Shown here piece after piece: positions 1 through 11,485 of a DNA stretch of 64,000 bases. How positions within the stretch are numbered: position 1 is the stretch's first letter; the number at the start of each line of letters is the position of its first letter. The notes below the pieces were generated by a model. It worked only from the letters and a program-made list of their open reading frames with translations, was not told where the DNA came from and searched no databases. The stretch comes from Anisakis pegreffii (Eukaryota > Nematoda > Chromadorea > Rhabditida > Anisakidae), in NCBI GenBank assembly GCA_035041965.1, contig JAPYMA010001303.1, positions 121,793 through 185,792 on the forward strand, written 5' to 3'. The position numbers and the translations under genes are program-made.

Positions 1-3000
1 TCACCACATAATTGCGATGCGTTTGAACTGCACGAATCTTATTCACAATAAAGACTGAACATATTTATGAACAACTTATATCACAACGATTTATTAATGA
101 AATTCGGATTTTGCTCATTCTCCTACGAATTGCAAAAACATTCTGTATTGGCTAAATTCACCATATTCATCTATCAAGCAAGATGGAATTCATGAATTGT
201 GAATTTTGCTGGATTGAATTCAGCAACGAAATGTTCCAGTGACGGTATTTATTGATAAATAAAAGTTTTCAGTCTGTTAAGAAACACACCTTGCTATGCA
301 GTTCTTTGATAAATCCAGTGTTCTCAACGTTGGCAGTAAGTTCAAACCCATTTTTGCTAACGTACCGTTTGTAATACCGTTTGAACTGAGATTGAGTATT
401 TCCAGACTTGGCATGATCTGAAGAAGAAAGATGACCGAGTAAGAAAATGAGATTCTTATGCATTAGTCTCCTGTTACTTCCAATATTAATGTCTCCAAGC
501 TAATGGTACTCACAGATTTGCTCAGTAACATAGTGATTTCTCTGCACCATTCGATTTCAGAGAAACTCTAGATTCAGAAAAACATATATGTTGTCGGGCC
601 ATTTTGCATAAATGAGGAGATATAGTTAATTTCTTAAAGGTACCTCAACTAGCGCAGGGGTGCTCATTTATGTACATTCTATCACTATAGATCAATATCA
701 ATACGTTACTATGGCTGTATAGAGGTTACCATCTTCAAGCTATCGGTACCCTCAGGTTTGCCCGGTAACATGTGAATTTCTTTGCACCATTCGATTGCTC
801 AGAATCTCTGCTTTCAGAATATTATATATTTTGCCGAGCAATTATCATTAGATGAGGAGATACAGCTATTTTCTCAATGATATAAGGGTTGCCATCTTCG
901 AGCCTATCGTATCCTCAAATTTGCGCGGTAACATATGAACATCTTTACACCATTCGATCCAGCGGAATCTCCACATTCAGAAAAACATATGTTTTGCTGA
1001 GCGATTTTGCTTTCTTGAGGAGATATGGCTATTTTCTTAAATCTCAAATAGCGCAGTCGCGCTCATTCGTATGCATTGTATCACTATAGATCAATATCAA
1101 TACGTTACTATGGCTCTATACATGTTACCATCTTCAAGATAACGGTACTCTCAGGTTTGTCCGGTAACGTGTGAGTTTTTCTACACCATTCGATTCCTCA
1201 TAATCTCTGGATTCAGAGTATCATATATTTTACTGAGCAATTCCGCCTAGGTGAGGAGATATGGCTATTTTCTCAATGCTATAGGGGTTACCATATTCAA
1301 ACCTACCGTACTCTCAAGTTTGCCCGATAACATATAAATTTCTCTGATACCAGTTCGATTTGTTAAAACCTCTAGATTCAGAAAAACATATATGTTGTCG
1401 GGCGATTTTGCTTACACGAGGAGATATAGCTAATATCTTAAAGGTATCTCAACTAGCGCATTGGTGCTCGTTCGTACACATCGCATCAATGTAGATCTAT
1501 CTATACATTACTATATCACTATAAGATCGCTTCCAAACGCCTCACTTCCAAATCTCTAACTTTTCACCTCACTGTGTTGGGAAAAATTGCAAATCCATTT
1601 CACTGATGTGCCAAAGGGTAACCAAAACAAAGCAGTAAAAATACATATGCTAGACCTGACTAGTGGTGATGATGTCCTTTGAAATGATGGAAATGGAATT
1701 GCTGCTAAGATCGAGAATGGTCAGGTTATTGAGACGAGTCAATTCGTGAAATTGCCGCAGGCGATTCTGGGATAGATCGATTTTTTCAATATGCATAATC
1801 CTGAAAACATGATCCGCTAATGACTATCAATTTGAAATCTGAAAAAAACCGTTTTCATCATATGAAGGCGTGAAGAAATTTATTTTCGATGAACTGTTTT
1901 TTAACCTGGGCAAGATGGTATCGTCCAAGCTGATCAATTCAAACCGTTGGTTTGGAAAATTCAATGACTTTACAGCATCCACATTTGGTACATGCCGGTG
2001 AATAAATTCAGCCGTAAGCACTTTCCCTAAAATTGGGGAATGTAAATAATTGAATCTGAAGGTTTTTATTTACACGTTAAATAGTTCGAATACCTAACGT
2101 AGAAGTTTAAGCTTTCAGATTCAGATCCTTCTGCTCAGGATTTGGACATTTTGGAATGATCAGTTGAACGTTAGTCATGAATGAAACAGTGACATTTAAT
2201 GTCATATGTTATTACCAAGTTGAAGTTCTCTGCTTTGCGTTTGCAGTCTAATTAGAGTTCATGCGATACTCAAAAAGGATTCCGATTATACAAAGCATAT
2301 CCTGTGAGCTAAGAGAATTGCTTCGAAAGAACGAATATGACTCAACCAAATGTGGTGATCACCTGGAGTTTTCGTAGCAGCGATTCGCTCTTCGGTAGGA
2401 ATTCGTTGGCGATCGAGTGATTGAAGAGAGGGACAATTCACAAGGACTTTCTGGCGATAGTTTTCTGTCTCATTCAGCTCATTCTCTGTTGTGTCCAAAA
2501 ACACAAGATTAGGAAGGAACTGAAACGATTTCCTTGACGCTATGAAATTGAGGTCATCCTAGTAAGCAGATGTTGGATCCTTCATCAACTGAGGCCATGC
2601 TAGAAGGTGACTGAAAATTATTTATGTCTGATACCACCACCTCAAGACGCTCTCTTCGTCTAATCAAGAATCGCAACTAATTAAGAGAACATCATTCAAG
2701 TTACGATCAGTAATACAATATATCTCAGGATGACATCCGAATTTCTGATCTAGTCTTGTATGTTTGCTCAGTGATCTCGCAGTCAAATCTAAAGTAGAAT
2801 TATTATAGAACTGTGGTTCAGAAGTAAATTTGGTCATTTCGACGGCAATGAAATCGATTTGCTTCACTTAAGCAACGTTCGATAGGACGGATATTTAGGA
2901 GATGTGTTCATGGTAAAATGTCGAAGCTGGTGAACCTTGAGGATATCAAAGTCGCTTTTGTCTTTCAGATAATTCGATGCACACAGAAATATTTCTAGCG

Positions 3001-6000
3001 ATTTTATGTTCTCAAGCCCTTTAAGTGAACGAACGTTATTGAAGGATATATCCAATTTCACCACAAGCTGAAAATATACGCAATATTGGATAGAGGTGTA
3101 CGAAATGAACGCGCATTAAACGGTTAACATGTGCTCACAATTGGTTCAAAGCGACATTTGGATTTAGCTGGCATTCATCCTCAGCAGCAGGATGATAACA
3201 GCGCCGAATATTACGTTTTTAGACGGTCTATTTGCTCATAGCTTTTATTTGCGCGAAACTCAACTTATTCGCCTCATCAACGAAATTTTTTGCGGATGTT
3301 AATGTAGGTAGTTTCGATGCAGTATGAGATGCTAACCTGTAAGCTTTGACAGAAATCCAGATTTGTGATTGAATTTGAGTGCAAATCAACGATTCTCAGC
3401 GATTCGGGTAAAGATTCGATTTTGGTTATGATATTCTCTGATGCATTCAGATAGGATAATGAGTTGAGCGATGTCAAACATTTCAGTGAAGTGAGTTTAT
3501 TGGTTGAAACGGATAAATGAGCCAGATTCTTCAGACTCTCAACACCATCCAGTTTGGTGAGTTTAAGATCGCTCAAGTCGAGTGTTGTTATCGTTGTCTG
3601 TAACCAGCCATCATTTAAACTGCTTCTGTAGTTATCATCATCTAATTGAGTTCATTAAATGTATCGCTGCACTTTCTTGTAACAAGCCGTGAAAGATCGA
3701 TGTTGTTCATTATTCAATGGGCACACTTATGCCGAAACAGTAAGAAGTAATTGATCTGCGACCCAGTATCGATCATCCAATCTACACTGCTCATGGTCGG
3801 TTGAATACTGAATCTTACTATAGGTCAGTTTTGTGGAAGTGTTCTCGATGCCTGAGACGGGCCGTGTTGATATATGGTTACCTAAGTGTCTTCGTTATTC
3901 CGAGGAAATAACTAACTTTCATGTCAATAACGTCAACGAATTTTGGTGTAGGCGTATAGGCGAGAATCAGATCGAGAGGATTTCTCGTTGAAAGTACTCT
4001 TGAACTGTGGAACGATAGTGCCTCCCGACTCCATCGATTTCGCATTGATTCTGCGACAAAAAATTCATTCATGGTGCACGTCCTTAATTGAATCGTCTTG
4101 AAGTGCATTAAACATTTATGATTTTAAAAAAACGGCAACCGTCTATCTCATAAAGCAATTTCTAATCTTTCGATTCGTTCAATTCCTGCATTTTTGAATG
4201 GCACTAAAAAGCTTTTGATGCATCGTATTTTTTTTTTGAAAATGTGATTCAGAATGGTGAAATTTGTTTTCGGCGTTTTCAAATTGCTTCAATGAGATTG
4301 CAGTTTTACTGCTTTCAATTTCAATTTATTATCCGGAAATTGTGTTCGTTCTTCTGAAATTGCGAAATGTTTCGCGGCCAACTACTCCTTGTCAATGTAA
4401 CAATCGAGTGTTTCGTGCTTCGCAATGACACTCTTCCTTCGTTCTCGCTCAGCTCCTTTAATATTCCATACTGATTCAGAGCGTCCTCTCATAGGTGGTG
4501 CACCTTCCGGCTGGAACTTGAGCCGAATTAAATGCGGCCATTAAATCAAGGGAACAATCCATACGATCATAAATACTGATCATAAATATTTGGAATTTCT
4601 GACGTATAAAAATTGGAACCTAGAAATCAATTGTTGATCAATTTATTTCGGTCAAACTTCTTTCTTTCTTAAGTAATCTCTTTAATGAAGTTCATTTGAC
4701 AATTTTCATAAAACGACACCGCTCTGATATAGCGTAATTTTCAGTGTTCACCTTCAGCGCTATATTCATTTCACGCAGTTTTGCCAATTCACGCTCGAAC
4801 TTTTTGTTGAAATGCTCCAAATTGATCAGGTCATCAATGCATAACATCGACTTAGCAGAGATCTGGAATTAGTTCGATTTCCATATTGGAGTCATTATAT
4901 TTCTCGTGCTTAAAACTTTTCACAATATTACTTTGGCTTAGCCCATAAAATCTTATGCGTCTCTATTTGGAATAATTTCTTCTTGTGAATAAGCGCATTA
5001 ACCTCACTCTCTTGCAAATTGCCTCACCTCAACAATGCACAACGCAGCCAGTTGCATATCACCCCATGAAATGCGTTGCTCCCGATCGCTGTAAACACTC
5101 ACGGTTTCTGAATCTTCTTCGATCACTAAATCTGTTTTGCCCGGCACATTCTCATTATCATGATCAGCTGATCCTTCGCACTGTTTTGCAAATTTTTTCG
5201 TTGACGACGACGTGGCCAATCGAAACGCTTCACGTGATGCTTCGTTATTACACAGCACTAATGGTACTATGTGCAATCGATTCTGAAAATCATTTTGCTG
5301 ATTTTTTTTGTGCTGAAAAGGCGAGTCTTGATGTAGAAACAAACATTTCTTCTGCCCATAAAACAACACGAACTCAGCAAGGAAGATTGCTCAAATCTCT
5401 TTCCTCTCGCTGTCAGTTCTATGATTCCCCATCGATGACAACATTTCCATACCAAATGCTATTCTCATCGAACAACTAATTCAAACAGGGACAAAAGATA
5501 AACAAGAGAACAGAATCTCTCTAAATATTGCTAAATTTTAGCTTCTGTTTAATTTCAAATGAATGTTTACGGCCTTATGCTAAGTTCATGAAGCAATCAC
5601 AAGACAATGAAAGCAACTGCAAGAGTGAACGGCAAGAAACTGATTCACTGCAAATGTTTATAAGTGAAACGTGTGACTTGTTATAGTTTTTTCATGCAAC
5701 CTGATGAAATTGTCTCATTAAGCCATTTTTGGGCCTCGGTCAAAGTAACATAATTAATGCAATTAGCAATTTCAAAAGCGCGCTGAACGAATGCATGGAT
5801 TCAGTTAAATGCCTCTTGATTCATCTGTTAACAAAAATTTTCTGAATGTCAATGAGACCTTCTCTGTAGTTTCATGCTGAATAAGATGGACATCCTTGAA
5901 GATGCGAATCAAATCCGTGCGATATCTGACATCCTGGAAGCGGTCTATTAATCGAATCGCTTCTTTAACTGTCCAAATGCGGGTGCGATCACTACAGTCG

Positions 6001-9000
6001 ATCATGAACAGGCGATCAGCATCGATTGAATCTAAGCGCAGAGCAATTATGATTCTTAAGGAAACCATAAATTTAGTGACATTATAAAATAATTCATTTA
6101 AGTTGGCGTGTATGCGGAACCATATTCGTAATGTGAATGAAAGGAGTTTGATTTTATTAATCCACTTAACAGCTTTGAGCTGTGTAGTGCTATTGCACCC
6201 GGAAAGACTGTACTTGGTGACTTATAAAGGAATGTAGCCAGGCATTTTTTTGTTTGGAAGTCATTCGAAGTATGCTTGCCGATCGGTTTGTGAATCTCCT
6301 CACTTAATGATGAAAGAAAAGTCGTTCAAAAGCCTTTCCCAAATAACCAAATGGATTACGTGTGACAAATTACAAATCTGCTTGTTTTCGCAGTTCTGTT
6401 AATGTATTTGTGCTTTGTGCTTTGCGAGCAAACGTCTCCAATCAGCAGAAATGTAAGTGGAATGTAGAATGATTATGATTAGTTCAGACATTTGATTGCA
6501 TGAGCGAAACAAACGCAAAATGACTTAATTGAGCGAAAGAAGCATTATGAGTAGGCGAACGCATTATTTCAACTGAATGGATGAGCATTACGATAGTTCA
6601 ACATTCTCACTATTAGGAAACTTGATAAATTATGCAACTGTTTGTGATTTTCGTGAAGTTTCATTGAAAATTTTGCGGCATTTCTCACAATGGACGAACC
6701 GATTTTATCAATGAACACTTTCGACCATTTGACTGAAACCTCATAGCGCTGTTTGGTATTTAGAGAGATTTTTTGCGTTGTAAATGTTGAGTTGCCGTTA
6801 AAGAATGTGTTTTCGATCAAATTTGCTTCGGTTTGGGTTGCCGAGCGAACCGTTTCACTCATCGTTGATGCGGACTCGAGTTGTATAGCGCTGATCAAAT
6901 ACGACTCGAATTCGCATTTGATACGTTCCATTTTGATTGCTTCTTCTGAAAGCATTTAAATAGTTGCTGTGTATCGTGCGAATGATAATTGCTAGCCAGT
7001 AATTACCAACCATTGAAGGTAATAATTATCAGCAATTGATCTAATTTGTTGCGGGAAATAAATGCCTCCGTCATAATTACATAGTGATGCGAATACTCAG
7101 TCGGATCCTAACAATATAGTCATTAGGATCGAATTGAGTGTTTGATAGGTGGATGAATGGGATGGCTTTTCTTTTTCTTAATGAAAGACAAATTGTTCTA
7201 TGGAACAACTAGAACAATAGCACTTAATGATTAGTCAGCGCAGTTGTTCTTCTATTGTCATTCATCAAACGATCAGCTTGAGCCCTTCCTCGAACCATCA
7301 TCGGAATATATGGGATTAAGAACGCGAGAGTATTTGCTCATTGCTAATTGAACGTGCATTCACATTTTCATACGTTGCCTGTTCGCCTAATCCTTCGTTC
7401 ATTGTGCACATTGTTTGTTTTTCCTTATCCATTAACGACCATCGCAGAACGGAAGACTTGGCCACTAGCTTTTGTTACGAAATCAATACAGCTGATTATT
7501 GCCTTCCGTTGAAGCACTCTTATATTATCGCTTATTGCTGCTAAAGGTGCAAAAGAATGTGTGTGTGTGTGCATTGCGATTAAATACGATCATCTTTTGA
7601 CATCGATCGCTTCGTCTTCTGTTTGATGACATTCACGCATTATCGTCACCGTTAACTTCCTGACTATGCGCGTTCATCCATCATAAAACTACAAATGCGC
7701 TTTCAAATGGAACTGGACACAGAGAGGAGTTTGATTCAACGAAACGAACAAATTGCTTCCTTCGTCAGGGTGATCACTGATGTGAAGAGATAATTATGCG
7801 ACAAATGGTAAGTTCATGACAGGAATACTTCTGTGAATCTGTAGGGTTTTGTGTGTGAGGAACGGTTTTGTGAGGAACTCAACAACGAATTGCCGACAGT
7901 GAGTAATTTTGGGTTCTTTTCGAAATTGTTGACCGCAACGATTTCTTGGGCAGAGATTTTGTTCGTGATGCAAAATATGAGACTTATGAGAGGGTTGTTG
8001 CTGTGGGAGGAAAATCTTGGAACTAACTGCACAAGATTGCAACAGTTTTTGAGTTGTTGCGAGTATCTGTGGTGATTTGTGCGAGCAGTTCACGTTGTGC
8101 ATCTTTTTTGACTTGGTTCGATTCTTGATTAGCGTTCAGTGCGGCGATCAACTGCTCGAAACGTGCATCTATTTTTCGTTTATTCATCTCAATCTGAGCG
8201 ATTCTTTCCACCAAATCTGATCGCATTTTTAGCTGATCGCTAAGCACATCATATAATTTTGTTTCAGCCAGTCTCTGCAATATTGCAAGGTGTTGCCTCT
8301 GATCAAGAAATTAATTTTACAAAAGCAATCCATGAATACACTATGAGCACGACCCAGTTACTTCAGTAAACCAATTGATTTTAAACGAGCAGAAATTTGA
8401 GTCTAATCAGAAAAATGAATCGCTTTTCTCACAACTCTTATGAGAATGAAGCGGAACGGTAAACGAATTAAAGAATCGTACTGACTGAATAATGAGCAAA
8501 AAATTTGTCGTTAGGGCGGTCGCCATCTAGTCGCTCTAAGAAACGAAAATGGAACGCAATCCACGCCAGACAGTTATCCATATTCAGCTCACCACCGTTC
8601 ACATCATTCCATAACGACAAATCACGTATCGCTTCGCAATTGACCAACGGAAAAAGACACTTCAATTGAAATTTTAAACGCTTTTCAACTCATTTTGACG
8701 GCATTTCTTAATTAATTCCGACTGAACGGTCGAACATTCACGTATTGGTCCAGAAATGTCCCAGCAATGATGATGTGAGGTGCAATGCTTCAATCTCAAA
8801 CGCATTGATTCAATCGTAAAGTTGATTAATCCTTGTCTTTCAACGAGATAAAATCGAATTTCGTGACGCTTTTAGCGTTTACGGTCTCAGCATATACCTA
8901 CTTTTAGATCCGTTATTTCGTTGTCTGATAGGTCTGCCACGCAAAGTTTGTTCGGCCATCGATGTACACCCATTAGAGCTGCAAAGCACCGAGTCAATAT

Positions 9001-11078
9001 TCTTAGAACTAAGACTTCTGTGAAGATAGGTCAGAGATTACTATTTAGACTGACCTGAGTTGGTGAGTTTGTTTGAGGAAATCTTCAAGACAGTGAGCGC
9101 TTGTAAATCATTGATGAACTGCAATATCGTAGATAATAGCTCAAACAGCATTTCATACTGATTGATGTTCAGTGCACTTCTCAATGGAAAATTGATCGCC
9201 AAATTGGAAATTTTGACTAATTGCATGCTGAGACGAATTCGGTCGGTAAAAAGTGAGCAATTTGCTCGCAATTTCCATCATTCTGCTCATTTATTTACGG
9301 TCGATCTGACAAATCAAGCATCCGTTTAAAAAGATGAAATAAACGAACCGATAAATCGCTGATTACATTGTTCACCAACCATAATGTGTCAAGCGATCTG
9401 AGTTGCGAGATAGGTGAAGCGTCTTCGATTTGATTATCGTATAGATAAAGTTTGGTTAGTTTCCCACAGCATTCAATGCCAGATATGTCCTAAATATTGC
9501 AGTTTATTATCTAAAAAATCTACGATTTTGCATCAGAACGAGGAATTTCCTGTCGAGTATTTCAAATGAATTGCAAGCAGCTTTTTTGTTCAATTCTAGC
9601 CACTCATGTAAGCAAAAGTGTTTCCTGATTTCATTTGCCAACTAAACACGTTCCATAGTTATCAGATTTTGATGAAGCGGTCACCACCATCGATTGTTGT
9701 TGCCCTCTGTCTTCGTTCGATAGCGCAAAAGTAAATGCGTTACCATAAGAAATACTTCATGGAGCAAGTTTCATTTCTGAGCCAATTCAACATATCATTC
9801 CCTTAAAACAGTGGTTCTCATGTTCGGGTGCTCCATTACCCTTTTTGCCGATCTAGCTGGACGCTGTTGCCCCCTTCCCTGATAGAAAAACTTATTATTT
9901 CTTGGTATAACGTCAGGAACAAACGTTTTTCCGTTTCTCATGAGGACGATGAAGTTGCATGAGAACGATCTCAAGAAGGATCGTTCTCATGGAACTTCAT
10001 CGTTCTCATACTCACGTTCTTATGTTAGGAAAAGCTATTGTCTTTGACACGCTCACTTAAAACTGATTCAGATGGATTCTCATTCTTTTCAGACGTGTTC
10101 TATTCGCTCTCATAGCTATTGAATGTGAGTACCGTTCTCTTCATGGGCTTTTCTCATTCACTTCGTCTCATTTCACTTCACAGTTCGAATCAATTTCTTA
10201 TTCTGTAGCATTTACTATTTACTGGATACGTTGACGAGTGTCGACAGTCGAAATCAACAATACAGCAATTGAATATCAGTACTCAACAACGTTCGACAGT
10301 CAACTGACCAATTACAGAGTGTATTTGATGGAATGAGAATTTGACTTCAATTGTTGAGTGAAATGAATGAGAAATTGGCAGAAGAGAACACTTTTGGTGA
10401 TAAAAGTTATGAGAGCGATTGCAACAGCAAGAAAAAGAATGAAAACCCTGTTAAAACAAGCAGAAACCTTGTTAGGCCGGGACGACCTAATGATAGTCAT
10501 AGGAGAATGATGAGTGTTGCCATCAACTAACCGCATTTACATATCCGAGTTAAAAAAGACCATCACAATGGCGTTCTATCATAAAATGACAACTGCACTC
10601 AAGTACTAATTCCGTCCATTACCCCTTCATACCTCCAAACTACCCAAAATGGGTAATTTCACCTCCTATGAGAACCACTGCCTTAAAACTAAATTACATC
10701 GTATTGTCTTTGAATTGTGTTTTAACTGCTGTCTTAATCAAATCTGTTACGAATGTGATAACTCAATAGGTTCATTAGCAATACGATAGGATCATTCATT
10801 ATCAATCAGTCCGTTACTAAATCTTTGAACTGGTGAACCAAGATCACAGCGTGAGGTTGGCTCAATAACCTTCAGTTTTCCCTCGCAAATCCACAACTCT
10901 TCGAGTGTTGATGACACTTCAACGAGTGGTTTCAGACTGACGATGTCTTGAGCGAAAATGCGAAGAATTTTTAGCGATGTGAAATGCTTCATTCCAACCA
11001 TTACTGGCATTCCACCGAAATACATCTCGAGCAGTTCGATTTGATTTGCGTTTGCCTTCAGCGAGCCAATATCGATCC
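1..11078 (-). CDS. LRRC9-like large leucine-rich-repeat protein gene, multi-exon, 3' end beyond left edge
   Basis: Minus-strand exons, 5' to 3': 11078-10870, 9489-9349, 9118-9055, 8978-8902, 8659-8486, 8274-8028, 6945-6700, 6207-6171, 6054-5859, 5312-5028, 4862-4752, 4510-4432, 4050-3917, 3597-3337, 3067-2936, 2519-2363, 2026-1906, 1800-1656, 417-290 and perhaps 27-1. Each junction has an AG acceptor, a GT donor and matching phase, which is strong support for one gene. N-terminal LRRs carry LTKLYLYDNQI, LDTLWLVNN and LCVADLSDNEI. A charged helical middle region follows (8274-4432), then a second LRR block with LDLSDLKLTKLDG, LDISFNNV, LTILDLSSNSI and LEILNLSSNGI. From memory of the family, the order 'ELLEMYFGG..VG', LRR block, coil, second LRR block matches LRRC9. 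No enzymatic motif is seen. Members are poorly characterised and linked to cilia or flagella. The start codon is not certain. SDS22-type or other LRR proteins are less likely given the two-block layout. Confidence 0.72.
290..3597 (-). other. C-terminal LRR exon block of the LRRC9-like gene
   Basis: Exons 3597-3337, 3067-2936, 2519-2363, 2026-1906, 1800-1656 and 417-290 encode a second LRR run. The 2519 exon carries QKVLVNCPSLQSLDRQRI and then EER, a typical LRR C-cap ('CPxLxxLDxxxxxxEER'). LRRs then resume (1800 and 417 exons), as expected for the multi-block architecture of LRRC9. The 1.24-kb intron 1655-418 is mostly the tandem repeat. A last fragment, 27-1, may continue the gene off the edge. 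Confidence 0.68.
480..1520. repeat. Two-level tandem repeat (about 160- and 240-bp units alternating, about 400-bp period)
   Basis: The block CACCATTCGAT recurs near 545, 787, 948 and 1186, with a degenerate copy near 1346, giving spacings of about 242, 162, 237 and 160 bp. Each unit also holds 'gaggagatat(a/g)gctattttct' and 'ttcagaaaaacatat' blocks. Long units add a segment with 'atcactatagatcaatatca' that short units lack. So about 2.5 copies of a long+short dimer fill an intron of the LRR gene. No coding potential was seen. Confidence 0.85.
3917..8274 (-). other. Non-LRR middle region of the LRRC9-like gene (helical, with one 37-nt exon)
   Basis: Exons 8274-8028 (heptad-like, charged, with ERIAQIEMNKRKIDARFEQL), 6945-6700, 6207-6171 (only 37 nt), 6054-5859 (contains DSIDADRLFMIDCSDRT), 5312-5028, 4862-4752, 4510-4432 and 4050-3917. 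The phases 1, 1-2, 2-0, 0-0, 0-0, 0-1 and 1-0 fit without a gap, which is the main support. The 37-nt exon and the donor at 4431 were chosen to satisfy phase. Without that donor the 4510 exon runs into an in-frame TAG at 4382-4384. No catalytic motif was recognised. Confidence 0.5.
7558..7571. repeat. (TG)n microsatellite
   Basis: An uninterrupted TG run in an intron of the LRR gene. Similar short TG or CA tracts occur at about 13979-13993, 33545-33563, 55867-55881 and 63076-63089. Confidence 0.8.
9801..9808. repeat. Left target-site duplication of hAT copy 1
   Basis: CCTTAAAA directly precedes the CAGTGG terminus and is repeated exactly at 10681-10688. Confidence 0.88.
9809..10680. mobile_element. 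Non-autonomous hAT-type element, copy 1 (872 bp)
   Basis: The left end reads CAGTGGTTCTCAT and the right end ATGAGAACCACTG, a 13-bp perfect terminal inverted repeat of the hAT (Charlie-like) type. It is flanked by a perfect 8-bp target-site duplication, CCTTAAAA, at 9801-9808 and 10681-10688, which is the hAT hallmark. Inside are TTCTCAT-rich sub-repeats and no transposase-length frame, so it must have been moved in trans. It sits in an intron of the LRR gene. A related copy in inverse orientation lies at 43459-44455. Confidence 0.88.
10681..10688. repeat. Right target-site duplication of hAT copy 1
   Basis: CCTTAAAA directly follows the CCACTG terminus. It is identical to 9801-9808, which suggests a relatively young insertion. 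Confidence 0.88.
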
Positions 11079-11454
11079 CTGAACGATTATTGCTCAATGA
11101 AAGCTTACAACCAATCAACACTGTTCGATGCTTAAAATTATTCAAATTGCACATCCACAGAATGTTGTTTAAATTGATGGAATTAATTGGTAATATGAGC
11201 ACAGCTCAGTGTCAGATTCACAACATTCAGTCGATCCAATTATTATATTTTAATGGGCAATAATGATTTGCTTTCTGTCATCTGATAACCATGCCTTCAG
11301 TCATCTAATAATTCTGTTGAGAAATAGAAACACTAAGAATTGTTAAACACTGAATTCAGTCTGATAATAGAGGAATTATAGACTGACCATTGGCATTGCA
11401 TAAGCATTCAAGGTATTTGTGATAGCGCGCTTTTAGCGAGTTTGCGGTAGTCAC

Positions 11455-11485
11455 TGCTTGTGTTGTTGTGACAAGCATGGCTCAT
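11455..11485 (-). CDS. Candidate first coding exon of the LRRC9-like gene
   Basis: Reading the minus strand, an ATG at 11485 opens MSHACHNNTS and reaches a GTGACT donor after 31 nt, in phase 1. The first recognised LRR exon (from 11078) needs exactly that phase. The peptide has no recognisable feature, and other upstream ATGs exist (for example near 11564), so this is only one possible start. Confidence 0.2.

Larger units (their letters stand above)
8486..11078 (-). other. N-terminal LRR exon block of the LRRC9-like gene
   Basis: Five exons, 11078-10870, 9489-9349, 9118-9055, 8978-8902 and 8659-8486, encode about 220 residues with consecutive LxxLxLxxN units. The last exon carries AIRDLSLWND and then FLERLDGDRPND, which matches the cap after the first LRR run in LRRC9 proteins. 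The hAT element at 9809-10680 lies in the intron between the first two exons and does not disturb the splice sites. Confidence 0.72.

Noticed and set aside
4382..4384. In-frame stop suggesting the LRR gene is broken
   Set aside because: A GTGTCA donor at 4431 ends the exon before the stop and restores exact phase to the next exon, so there is no need to invoke a pseudogene.
7794..8102. Overlapping minus and plus ORFs just downstream of the LRR coil exon
   Set aside because: The exon at 8274-8028 joins in phase to 6945. The extra frames have no splice links.
9809..10680. Coding potential in hAT copy 1 (75-codon minus ORF)
   Set aside because: Hydrophobic, low-information frame with no transposase motif. 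The internal sequence is repeat-like.
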